Of a stretch of DNA of 64,000 bases, positions 43,647 to 52,600 are shown in pieces. This DNA comes from JBOHDX01 sp050700835. GTDB taxonomy: Bacteria > Actinomycetota > Actinomycetes > Propionibacteriales > Nocardioidaceae. Each line of letters starts with the position of its first letter. Position 1 is the stretch's first letter. A program made the position numbers and the translations under genes. The notes under the pieces are model-generated. The model saw only the letters and a list, made by a program, of their open reading frames with translations. It was not told the origin of the DNA and did no database searches. The stretch lies in the NCBI GenBank assembly GCA_050700835.1, contig JBOHDX010000004.1:23514-87513 (forward strand), given 5' to 3'.

Positions 43647-44072
43647 TCAGCGGACGCGGACCACAACCGACGACTGGCCGGTGACCGCGGTCCCGCTGCC
43701 CCAACCGAACGGCGCCACCGGCAGTGACATCGGAGTCGTCAGTCGCACGGCGACCGAGGTGCCGTCGGCACTGACGTCGAGGTGTAGACCCGGATACTTC
43801 ACCCGCGCTCCGACCTGATCGAGGTAGCGCTGCACGTAGCCGCGGGCGGCATCCGGGTCGATCCGGGCCCGCGAGCCGAGACCGCCTTGATAGACCTGGT
43901 CGCCCTGGACGCCGTCTGCCGCCGCGAGCGCCGCGCCGTCGGCAAGGTCGTCAAGGCTCTCGCTGCGCAGGTACGCAGCGGACGCGTCGATCGCCACACC
44001 TGCTAGCAGGGCCAGGAACACGAAGAAGCCGACGATCATCACGGTGACCTGGCCATACTCGTCGCGTGACAC
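43647..44072 (-). CDS. TadG-like pilus assembly protein
   Basis: The 141-residue protein starts with GQVTVMIVGFFVFLALLAGV, a hydrophobic segment preceded by the RDEYGQ charge pattern seen in Flp/Tad prepilin-like and TadG N-termini. The remainder is exported beta-rich sequence with DDLADGAALAAADG (the putative Flp-pilus-assembly TadG-like stretch). It is the last gene of the minus-strand tad cluster. The start is GTG. Confidence 0.75.
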   Translation of the reverse strand: MSRDEYGQVTVMIVGFFVFLALLAGVAIDASAAYLRSESLDDLADGAALAAADGVQGDQVYQGGLGSRARIDPDAARGYVQRYLDQVGARVKYPGLHLDVSADGTSVAVRLTTPMSLPVAPFGWGSGTAVTGQSSVVVRVR

Positions 44073-44158
44073 CGCCGGTCAGCCCCACACCTCAGCGGCG
44101 ATCTCCACGTTCAGGCGCAGCTTGGCGGTCTCCTCGTCCGCGGGCGGCCGATTCCTGG

Positions 44159-44629
44159 TCATGGACGGGATCGATCCTCGCGAAAAGTCCCGTAGGGCTC
44201 GGTGTGCGAGGCGGACACCCGGACCGACGGCGCGCCTCCACCCAGGACTCTTGGGACAAGCGGCAGCGCCTCTTGGACCGACACCGTGACGGTGACCAAG
44301 GAGCCGGGGCTCAGGCAGCGGGTCGGCTCGGGACGACAGGTGATCACCAACGCGCCCGGCACGAGCTCGACGCCCTGGTCCGCGAGCGCGATCTGCGCGG
44401 CTTGGCGCGCACGCTCCTCACCCAGGACCTGGTCCGGTGCCAGTACGAACGCCCGGCCGGCCGAGCGCGCCGCGGCACTGACACCGTAGGCTGCGCGTTG
44501 GGTGTCGAACACGGCGAGCAACGCGTAGACGAGTGGCACCATCAAGATCAGGCCCAGCCAGATGAACTCGATCAGCGCGGTTCCAGACTCGCTCCGGCCG
44601 TGAGAGCCCTTGCGGACAAGGGATCTCAC
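44159..44629 (-). CDS. TadE-like pseudopilin
   Basis: The 156-residue protein has a basic N-terminus, then ESGTALIEFIWLGLILMVPL, the Glu-containing hydrophobic TadE motif, and an exported C-terminal domain with one Cys pair (CRPEPTRC). TadE-like pseudopilins are processed like pilins and needed for Flp-type pili. Its start overlaps the previous gene by four bases. Confidence 0.8.
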   Translation of the reverse strand: MRSLVRKGSHGRSESGTALIEFIWLGLILMVPLVYALLAVFDTQRAAYGVSAAARSAGRAFVLAPDQVLGEERARQAAQIALADQGVELVPGALVITCRPEPTRCLSPGSLVTVTVSVQEALPLVPRVLGGGAPSVRVSASHTEPYGTFREDRSRP

Positions 44630-45060
44630 GGGAGAGTCTCCTTCACGGCGTGGCCTTCGACATCGAGCGACACCGCCGGACCGAAGAGGCCGAGTGCAGG
44701 CACGCTGGCGTGCACGCGAACCACCACAGCCGGATAGCCGTCGGCCGACGTGATCTGCGCGCTCACGTCGCGGGCGTACCGCTGGGCCAACGCTCGCGCG
44801 ATCAACTGCCGCGTACGGGAGGCGCCGTCGGCCGGGTCCCGGTCGTACCTCGCTGCCAGGCGAGCGCCGTTCGAGGCGGCCGCGGTGAGGGTATTTCGCA
44901 CGTGTAGCACCAGGGCGACCTGGGCGATCCCAAGCACGAGGGGCACCAGTAGGGCCATGACCAGCACGAAGTCCACTACCGCGGACCCGGTGGCGGAGCG
45001 TCCCCCGCGCCGGCTCGGTTGCGCACCGCGGTTCGAGGTCATGGCGGCCGAATCAGCCAC
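44626..45060 (-). CDS. TadE-like pseudopilin
   Basis: The 144-residue protein has an N-terminal basic stretch, then ATGSAVVDFVLVMALLVPLV, a TadE-type segment with Asp in place of the usual Glu, and QVALVLHVRNTLTAAASNGARLAARYDRD, the conserved TadE helix. Start choice is uncertain: GTG at 45060 overlaps the preceding gene by eight bases; ATG at 45042 is six codons shorter. Confidence 0.78.
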   Translation of the reverse strand: MADSAAMTSNRGAQPSRRGGRSATGSAVVDFVLVMALLVPLVLGIAQVALVLHVRNTLTAAASNGARLAARYDRDPADGASRTRQLIARALAQRYARDVSAQITSADGYPAVVVRVHASVPALGLFGPAVSLDVEGHAVKETLP

Positions 45061-45307
45061 CGACGGACGATAGCGCCGACTCCAGCATCCCGCGGAGCGC
45101 CGGCCCTGCGACTGCGGTGAGGATCGCCACGAGCCCGGCCGTCATCACGGTGATCATGACCCAGCCGGGCACGTCGCCGCGCTCGTCGCGATGCTGCCCC
45201 TGGGAACCGGACAACCTGCGGTCGGTGAGCTCGGTGGACGCGGTGGTCACGGGCACTGTCGCTTGAGTGGTGGACAGGATGTTGCAAGGAGCAGACATAG
45301 CAGACAT
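45053..45307 (-). CDS. pilin-like small membrane protein of the tad cluster
   Basis: The 84-residue protein has a leader-like N-terminus and then RDERGDVPGWVMITVMTAGLV, a G/V boundary followed by a single hydrophobic helix. This resembles class III signal peptides of Flp-type pilins, and the position between tadC and the TadE genes is where the pilin usually lies. It lacks a Glu at mature position 5 in the usual pattern, so identification is by position and size. The ATG at 45307 follows a GAGG-like site. Confidence 0.6.
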   Translation of the reverse strand: MSAMSAPCNILSTTQATVPVTTASTELTDRRLSGSQGQHRDERGDVPGWVMITVMTAGLVAILTAVAGPALRGMLESALSSVGG

Positions 45308-45335
45308 GGCATCGCCTCGGGGGTGGATGGACGGG

Positions 45336-46277
45336 TTAGTTCGACGACAGATGCAGGCCAATCACCCCGGGGAAGAAGGCGAACAGCACTGTCACGGGCA
45401 GGATCAGGAACACGACCGGCAACATCATGGCCACCTCCTTGCGAGCGCCCTGCTCGATCAGGGAGCGCCGCCCTGCCTCACGTACGTCGGCGGCTTGTGC
45501 ATGCAGCACGTCCACCAGCGGGGTTCCCCGGTCGAGGGCGATCGCCAGCCCTTCTGCGAAGCGTGCGATCACTGGAACCCCCGTGACCGCCGAGAGCCGG
45601 TCGAGCGCCCGACCAATGGGGACGCCGGTGCGGACTTGTGAGAGAAGGGTGCGCAGCTCCAGCGACAGCGTGCCGTGACTGACCGCGACCACACGCTCCA
45701 GGGCAGCGACTGGTCCCTCGCCGGCGGCCACCGACAGGGCCAGCAGGTCGGCCACCGTCGGGAACTCCGTGAGCATCCGCTCCTCGCGCCGGCGTACTGC
45801 AGTGGACAGAGCCTGGTCGCGGGCGAGGACGCCGAGGGCGAAGGCGACCGCGCAGGTGGTCAACATGGGAATCGGCGCGACGGCGGAACTCAGCGACCAC
45901 AGCACGCCGATCGCGGCCATGGCGCTGAATCCGCCGAGTCCCCACACGGCTTGTTGGACACGGAACTGCTCGACCGTGAGCCCCGACCCCAGACGCTCCA
46001 GGCGGCGACGCACTGAGGCGGCGCCGCCGAGGACGCGCTCGACGCCGACGGCGAGCCGGCGCACTGACGGTCCGAAGAGCACCCAGCCGACGGCGGTGGG
46101 GCCGGCGGCGCTCGGCTGCCCGCCCACCATCCTCGGTGCCTGCGGCAGGTCGTGGAGATAGGGCAGGACCCGGTCGTCCAGCGAAGGCCGGCGTGACCGG
46201 GCGAGAGCGGTGACGATGAGCCAGCCTCCCGCGGCGCTCCCCAGCCCGAGCAGCGCCCCCAGCGCAGCCCCGGTCAC
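45336..46277 (-). CDS. TadC-like inner-membrane pilus assembly protein
   Basis: The 313-residue protein is a GspF/T2SF-type membrane platform protein: an N-terminal segment (LGALLGLGSAAGGWLIVTAL), a pair of central segments near 130-170, the conserved cytosolic block ERVVAVSHGTLSLELRTLLSQVRTG, and the final segment VAMMLPVVFLILPVTVLFAFF. The GTG at 46277 overlaps the tadB stop by four bases. It works with TadB to couple the TadA ATPase to pilus growth. Confidence 0.85.
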   Translation of the reverse strand: MTGAALGALLGLGSAAGGWLIVTALARSRRPSLDDRVLPYLHDLPQAPRMVGGQPSAAGPTAVGWVLFGPSVRRLAVGVERVLGGAASVRRRLERLGSGLTVEQFRVQQAVWGLGGFSAMAAIGVLWSLSSAVAPIPMLTTCAVAFALGVLARDQALSTAVRRREERMLTEFPTVADLLALSVAAGEGPVAALERVVAVSHGTLSLELRTLLSQVRTGVPIGRALDRLSAVTGVPVIARFAEGLAIALDRGTPLVDVLHAQAADVREAGRRSLIEQGARKEVAMMLPVVFLILPVTVLFAFFPGVIGLHLSSN

Positions 46278-47122
46278 GAGAGGATCCGCTGCTCGGTTGG
46301 AAGGCGGCCAAGCCAGGTCATCAAGCGGTACGCCACGAGGCACACGACACCGCCGAGGCCGAGCACAACGACACCGGTGGTCGAGGCGTACCGCCGGATG
46401 ACGTCGTGCTGGAACGACAGCATCAACAAGACGATCCAGGGGGCTGCGACGGCCAACCTGGCACCGTTGATCGTCCATGCCTGCCGAGACTCGAGCTCCC
46501 CCCGGGTGCGGGCGTCGTCGCGCAGGAAGCCCGACAGGGCGCGCAGCATCCTGCCCAGGTCGCCACCGCCGACGTCGCGAGCAATCCGCAGGGCCTCGAC
46601 GACTCGGTCCCCCACCGGATCTGCCAGTCGCAGCTTGAGTTGGTCGAGCGCGACGCCGAAGCGGCCGCTGGCCTCGTAGTCGCGGGCGAACCGGCCGAAC
46701 GGGTCTCGCAGTGGTTCGGGTCCGCGCTCTCCGAGCTGGCCGAGCGCCTCAGGAAGCGACATTCCGGCGCGGACCGCGGACGCGAGATTGTCGACTGCCT
46801 CCGGCCAGATCTCCGCCAAATCTCGCTGTCGGCGGTGGGCTCGACCATGCAACGCGGACAGCGGAAGGTAGCCGGCAATGAGCGTGAACGCGATCGCGAC
46901 CGGCCACGTCCTCGAGATCACCAGCACCGCAAGTCCGCCGACCCCCGCGGTGGTGCCGCAGAGCGCCACCACTCCGGCGCCGGTGACGCCCTCGATCCCG
47001 GCGCGACCTATCAGAATGTCGAGCCGCGACGACGAGACGGGACGCGACCTCGGCGGCCCGGTCAGCGCCGTCCAAACGAGCAACAGCCCGAGTCCGGCGA
47101 CCAAGCCCAGCAGGACACCCAT
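46274..47122 (-). CDS. TadB-like inner-membrane pilus assembly protein
   Basis: The 282-residue GspF-type protein has segments near residues 2-18 (LLGLVAGLGLLLVWTAL), 55-90 and two at the C-terminus (LAVAAPWIVLLMLSF, TGVVVLGLGGVVCLVAYRLM). The conserved cytosolic block is IWPEAVDNLASAVRAGMSLPEALGQ followed by DVGGGDLGRML. The ATG at 47122 lies one base after the tadA stop. It is the platform partner of TadC. Confidence 0.86.
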   Translation of the reverse strand: MGVLLGLVAGLGLLLVWTALTGPPRSRPVSSSRLDILIGRAGIEGVTGAGVVALCGTTAGVGGLAVLVISRTWPVAIAFTLIAGYLPLSALHGRAHRRQRDLAEIWPEAVDNLASAVRAGMSLPEALGQLGERGPEPLRDPFGRFARDYEASGRFGVALDQLKLRLADPVGDRVVEALRIARDVGGGDLGRMLRALSGFLRDDARTRGELESRQAWTINGARLAVAAPWIVLLMLSFQHDVIRRYASTTGVVVLGLGGVVCLVAYRLMTWLGRLPTEQRILS

Positions 47123-47123
47123 C

Positions 47124-48422
47124 TCAAAGACCCTGCGTGACCGCTGCCGGCGAGTGCAACGGGGCCTGGCGCAGCACGGTCTGCAGGTCGATCCCGGCAC
47201 GTTCGAAGCGCTCCTGCTTCGGCGGCATGCCCGACGCGCGTTCGAGCCGTCCCTGGCGTACGGCAAAGACCGTCTCGGTCTCGATGACGTCGTTCTCCAC
47301 CCGGCCGGGTACGCCGACGATCTCCTCGATGCGGCGGTGTCCGGCGGCATCGATGCCCAGGTGCACGAGCAGATCGACGGACGCGGCCACCGTAGGGACC
47401 ACGAAACGGCTGCCGATGTTGTCGCCCGCGAGCAACGGCAGCGTGCAGAGCTTCACCAAGGCCTCGCGCGCCGAGTTGGCGTGGAGACTGGCCATGCCCG
47501 GAAGGCCCGCGTTGAGGGCGAGCAACAGGTCCAGGCATTCCTCAGCACGGACCTCACCGACGATGATCCGCGACGGTCGCATTCGGAGTGCTTGTTTCAC
47601 CAGCTCGCGTAGGCGGATCTCGCCGGTTCCCTCCAGGCCGGCTTGACGGGTTTGCATGGCGACCCAGTCGGGGTGCCCGCAGCGAAGCTCGAAAACTTCT
47701 TCGCAGCTGACCACCCGCTCGGTGCCCGGGACGGAGGCCGCGAGGCAGTTGAGCATGGTGGTCTTGCCAGCCTGCGTACCTCCGGAAACGACGATGTTGA
47801 GCCCGCTGAGCACGGCCGCGGCCAGAAAATCCGCGGCCTGCGCTGTCAGCGAGCCGAGCTCTACGAGGTCGATCAGGCTGTGGGCGCGGGCGATGAACTT
47901 GCGGATGTTGACCGCCGCGAAGTCGCGTGAGATCCCTTCGAGCACGACGTGAAGGCGGTGACCTCCGGGTAGGAGTGCGTCCACGAACGGCTGGCTCAGA
48001 TCGAGTCTGCGGCCGCTGGACTTGAGCATACGCTCAACCAGCTCACGGACCTCCTCGGCGGACAGGATCGTGGTGGTCAGCTCGTGCCGACCCCGCCTCG
48101 CCACGAACACGCGCGCCGGCTCGTTGACCCACACCTCCTCCACAGTGGGGTCATCGAGATGGCGCTGCAGCGCGCCGAAGCCCGACACCCGGGACACCAG
48201 ATCGACGACGAGGCCGGGCATGTCCTCAAGGGGGGCGACAGCCCCGGTCAGACTCCGCTGGTCGTGGGCGTTGGCGACCCGCTCGGCGATCCGACGGACG
48301 GCAGCGGGCTCGGCCTGCGGGTCGATGCCTTCAGCGCGGACCTGAGCTCGCACCTCGTCGGCGAGGTGGTCGCGAGGTGCTAGCGCAGGGTGACGCGGCA
48401 CCGACAACGGCGCGACCGCCAT
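47124..48422 (-). CDS. tadA: TadA/CpaF-type secretion ATPase
   Basis: The 432-residue ATPase powers Flp-type pilus assembly. It has the N-terminal DPTVEEVWVNEP motif, Walker A SGGTQAGKTTMLN near 216, the Asp box, Walker B RMRPSRIIVGEVRAEE near 285 and the His box MASLHANSAREAL near 315. It starts a tightly packed operon (tadA-tadB-tadC-pilin-TadE-TadE-TadG). The upstream partners CpaB/CpaE-like genes lie 10 kb away at 58.9-60.9 kb, so the pilus locus is split. Confidence 0.95.
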   Translation of the reverse strand: MAVAPLSVPRHPALAPRDHLADEVRAQVRAEGIDPQAEPAAVRRIAERVANAHDQRSLTGAVAPLEDMPGLVVDLVSRVSGFGALQRHLDDPTVEEVWVNEPARVFVARRGRHELTTTILSAEEVRELVERMLKSSGRRLDLSQPFVDALLPGGHRLHVVLEGISRDFAAVNIRKFIARAHSLIDLVELGSLTAQAADFLAAAVLSGLNIVVSGGTQAGKTTMLNCLAASVPGTERVVSCEEVFELRCGHPDWVAMQTRQAGLEGTGEIRLRELVKQALRMRPSRIIVGEVRAEECLDLLLALNAGLPGMASLHANSAREALVKLCTLPLLAGDNIGSRFVVPTVAASVDLLVHLGIDAAGHRRIEEIVGVPGRVENDVIETETVFAVRQGRLERASGMPPKQERFERAGIDLQTVLRQAPLHSPAAVTQGL

Positions 48423-48581
48423 GGCGACCCCCAGTCGTCACGGCGACCAGTCTGTCTGACGTGGAACCCGTTGACCGTGACCGATCTGGGCACTTTGCCA
48501 TGAGTTTGCCCGGTTGCACCAGGGTCTTGCCCAATCTGGGACAACTCGAGCGGCCGCAGGACCCCTGTTCCCCGTCCCCGA

Positions 48582-48672
48582 GCACCGACCACCGGGCACC
48601 GGGCGCCGACCATCGGGCAGCGGGCGCCGACCATCGGGCACCGACCACCCGGACCCCGACAACTCGGACCCC
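48582..48672. repeat. degenerate tandem repeats upstream of tadA
   Basis: A 21-bp unit CACCGGGCGCCGACCATCGGG (48597-48617) is repeated with one change at 48618-48638, flanked by related CACCGACCACC and CGGACCCCGACA words. The array lies in the 380-bp space between the metzincin stop and tadA, next to an inverted repeat. No gene is seen in this space. Confidence 0.65.
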
Positions 48673-48675
48673 GAC

Positions 48676-48738
48676 GCGAATTGCGGGAAAGTGGTCGACG
48701 TCTGGCGCGGTGGATCCAGCCAGTTTCCCGCAATTGCG
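48676..48738. repeat. inverted repeat, GCAATTGCGGGAA family (copy 2)
   Basis: Arms GCGAATTGCGGGAAAGTGG (48676-48694) and CCAGTTTCCCGCAATTGCG (48720-48738) flank a 25-nt middle that differs from copy 1 at 3642-3704. It lies about 70 bp past the stop of the minus-strand metzincin gene, consistent with a 3'-end element. Confidence 0.8.
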
Positions 48739-48804
48739 TGGCGGCCCCGGCGGCCCCAGTGACCCCGGGGACCCCGGCGGCCCGGCGACCCCGGCGACCT
48801 GGAG

Positions 48805-49599
48805 TCAGAAGCAGCGGCGCGCGCGGCCGACCTGCCGTAGGCCAGTGAGGTCACCCGCACCCCAGCGAGCAACCTTGTGGGTGGCAGCGCGGTACATGAT
48901 CTCCCGATGGCCACGCGCATGACCGAGCCCGACGGAGTGGCCGAGCTCGTGCATCAGCACCTGCCCGATGGTGCCAAGGATCCCGGAGCTGGGCCCGGCT
49001 CCGAAGCCCGGCGCCAAGTGCACCCGGCGGTTCAGCTGTACGAACCCCCTGCGGATGGCGCCCGCGTACCGGCCGCCGGTCACCCATTCGGGTCCGCCGA
49101 CGCCGGCGACGCCTGGCGGCATCTCCCGAGACCGGCTGGGGACCGTCCAGCCCACGATCAGCCGAGTACTCGGCGGATAGTGCTTGCGGAGGCTCGGGAA
49201 CACCGTGGTCTTCCCGAGGTACCGGTAGCGCAGCCGTGAGCGCGCCGACAACCGCTGCACCGCCTCACGGACCTGCGGAACCGCGCGGCGAGGAGACTTC
49301 CACACATTGACCCGGTAGCCGATCACCCGGCACTTGTTCCAGTGGATCGGTGCGCCGTGGACCCTGGCCAGGAACGTGTAGTCGCGGGGGTTTCCGGCGG
49401 CGGCCGGCGCACTGGGCGGCGTGCCCGACGTCCGGCTCGCGGCGGCGGAAGTGCCCGAGACGCTCAGCGCCATCAGCAGGGCGGTCCCGGCGGCCACACC
49501 GCACAGAAGCACGCCGCGCCGGCGGCGGCAGGGCTTGCGGATGGGCTTGGGACCACTCCACGTCACCGTCGACAGGAAAGGGCTCACCCGCCCGATCAT
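48805..49599 (-). CDS. secreted metzincin metalloprotease
   Basis: The 264-residue protein has an N-terminal export signal (VLLCGVAAGTALLMALSVSG near 32) and a metzincin zinc site MHELGHSVGLGHARG near 220 (HExxHxxGxxH) followed by the Met-turn EIMYRA. The body resembles matrixin-like M10 domains of secreted actinobacterial proteases. The target is unknown. A tandem duplication of CATGATCGGGCGGG at its start (49585-49615) gives two possible in-frame-looking starts; the ATG at 49599 is used. Confidence 0.86.
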   Translation of the reverse strand: MIGRVSPFLSTVTWSGPKPIRKPCRRRRGVLLCGVAAGTALLMALSVSGTSAAASRTSGTPPSAPAAAGNPRDYTFLARVHGAPIHWNKCRVIGYRVNVWKSPRRAVPQVREAVQRLSARSRLRYRYLGKTTVFPSLRKHYPPSTRLIVGWTVPSRSREMPPGVAGVGGPEWVTGGRYAGAIRRGFVQLNRRVHLAPGFGAGPSSGILGTIGQVLMHELGHSVGLGHARGHREIMYRAATHKVARWGAGDLTGLRQVGRARRCF

Positions 49600-49663
49600 G
49601 CCCGCCCGATCATGCCCTCGCGAGCGGTCATCGCGGTGAGCAGGGTCGCCCTGAACGCGGGGG

Positions 49664-52600
49664 TCAGCCGCCGAGGAGGGAGCGAACGACCCGCAGGGCC
49701 ACGGACAGCCGTGCGAGGTCTGGGGTCTCCTCGCCCCAGATCTCGTCCAACGTGGCCATCGCGCGTTGCAGCACGCTGCCCTCCTCCACGGCCCACGCGT
49801 CGATCCGGTCGTCGATGTCGCGCGACTGGCCGGTGGAGACGAGCACGCGCTGGGTGAGCTGCGCGTGCACGGCGTACAGGTCGTCGCGCAACGTCGCCCG
49901 CGCCATCGTGCGCCACCGGTCGTCGCGAGGCAGCGCCATGATCCGCTGCACCACCCGGTCGAGCCCGAGTCGTTCGCCCAGCGCGAAGTGCAGCCGGGCT
50001 ACCTCGAGCGGATCGTTGCCCTCCTTGCGGGCGGTGTCGACGATCCCGAGCGCGCTGTAGGCGGCGGGAAGCCCGGCCACGTGGCTGGCCAGCTCCGTCG
50101 GCACGCCCTTGTCGACGAGAGCCTGGGCCGCCTTGTGCACCGCGTCCTGCTCTCGGCCGACCAGGAGTTGGGGCAGAGCGCGGACAACCTGACTGACCAT
50201 CGGGTCGAAGAACTCGACAGCACCGTCCGCGTCGTGATGGCGGCGGTTGTTGACCAGCCAGCGAGTAACCCGCTCGGCCAGTGTGCGGACCGCGATCCGC
50301 ATCGACGTCTGCACACCCGCGTCGACCACGTTGTCGAGGTCGTTGACCCGGCCGATCAGCTCCGGCGTCGCAAAGATCTCCTGCGCCACGGCGTGCGCCC
50401 GGGCGAGCTCCACGATCGTGCCACCGGTCTCGCCCGACAGGCGGTGGAAGAACGTGATGCCGGCGCCGTTGACGAGCTCGTTGACCACCTGGGTCACGAC
50501 GATCTCCCGGCGCAGCGGGTGCTCCTCCATCCGCGCGCGGTAGTCCTGCCGCATCTGAGTCGGGAAGTAGCTGAACAAGTGGCTGCGCAGGAACGGATCG
50601 TCGGCCAGGTCGCTGCCCAGCAAGTCGTCGGCGAGCACGATCTTGGTGTACGCCAGCAGCACCGACAGCTCTGGCGCGGTCAGACCCTGGTTCTCAGCGG
50701 CCCGTTGGGCGAACTGCTTCGGGGTCGGCAGGAACTCCAGCGCACGGTCGATCAGACCGCCGCGCTCGAGTCGCTTGATCCAGTCGGCGTGCACGTGCAG
50801 CAGCCCGGGGGCCTGCGACACCGAGTTGGCCAGCGCGAGGTTCTGTTCGAAGTTGTCCGCAAGGACGAGTCGGCCCACCTCATCGGTCATCGCGGCCAGC
50901 AGGTCGTTGCGCTGCTCCTCGGCCAGCTCGCCGGTGGCGACGACGCGGTCCAACAGGATCTTGATGTTGACCTCATGGTCGGAGGTGTCGACACCAGCCG
51001 AGTTGTCGATGAAGTCGGTGTTGAGCCTCCCACCCGCCATGGCGTACTCGATCCGGCCAAGCTGGGTGAGACCGAGGTTGCCGCCCTCGCCGACGCAGCG
51101 GCAGCGCAGATCGGCACCGTCGACCCGGATCGCGTCGTTCGCCCGGTCACCCACCTCGGAGTGCGTCTCGCTGGCGGCCTTCACATACGTGCCGATGCCG
51201 CCGTTCCACAGCAGGTCGACCGGTGCGCGCAGGATCGCAGTCATCAGCTGCGGTGGTGTCATCGCGGTGATCGAGTCGTCGATGCCAAGAGCCTTCCGCA
51301 CTGGCGCGGTGATCTTGATCGACTTCAGGGTGCGGGCGTGGACGCCACCGCCCTGCGAGATCAGGGCGGAGTCGTAGTCGGCCCAGCTGGACCGCGGCAG
51401 GTCGAACAGCCGGCGACGCTCGACGAACGACGTGGCTGGGTCGGGGTCCGGGTCGAGGAAGATGTGCCGGTGGTCGAATGCGGCCACGAGTCTGGTGTGC
51501 TCCGACAGCAGCATGCCGTTGCCGAAGACGTCGCCCGACATGTCGCCGATCCCGACACAGGTGAAGTCCTCGCGCCGACAGTCGACACCCAGCTCGCGGA
51601 AGTGCCGCTGCACCGACACCCAGCCTCCACGCGCGGTGATGCCCATCGCCTTGTGGTCATAGCCCACGGAGCCGCCGGAGGCGAACGCGTCGCCGAGCCA
51701 GTAGCCGTAGCGGGCCGAGACCTCGTTGGCGATGTCGGAGAACTTCGCGGTGCCCTTGTCGGCCGCGACGACGAGGTAGGAGTCGTCGGCGTCGTGGCGG
51801 ACCACGCGGTCCGGGGGCACCGTCTCACCCTTGACGAGGTTGTCGGTGATGTCGAGCAGCCCGCACAGGAACGTCGTGTAGCAAGCGATCCCCTCCGCCA
51901 GCCACGCATCGCGGTCGACGCTCTGGTCAGGCAGGCGCTTGCAGTAGAAGCCGCCCTTGGACCCGACGGGCACGATGACGGCGTTCTTGACCATCTGCGC
52001 CTTGACGAGCCCTAGCACTTCGGTACGGAAGTCCTCCCGGCGGTCCGACCACCGCAACCCGCCCCGCGCAACTGGCCCAAACCGAAGGTGTACGCCCTCG
52101 ACCCGCGGCGAGTAGACGAAGATCTCGTACCGTGGCCGCGGCTGCGGCAGGTCGTCGATCCTGCGGGGCTCGAGCTTGAACGAGACGTACCTCTTGTCCT
52201 GCCCATCCGTGTCGGGCTGGAAGTAGTTGGTACGGACCGTGGCACGGATCAGGGTGAGGTAGGACCGCAGGATCCGGTCCTGGTCAAGGCTCGCGACGTC
52301 GTCGAGATCGGTCGTGATGCGCTGCTCGATGTCTTCGACCTTGGCGACGCGCGCCTCAGAGTCGGCTGGCAGCGAGCGCGTCTCACCCGGTGAGAAGCGC
52401 GCCTCGAACAACTCCACGAGCAGGCGAGCGATCGGGATGTTGGCGAGCAGCGAGTCCTCGAGGTAGCTCTGGCTGAACGTCGTGCCGGCCTGACGCATGT
52501 AGGCGGCATAGGCCCGCAGGAGGCTCACCTGTCGCCAGGTGAGCCCGGCCCCGAGGACCAGCCGGTTGAAGCCGTCGGACTCGGCGTCGCCACGCCAGCA

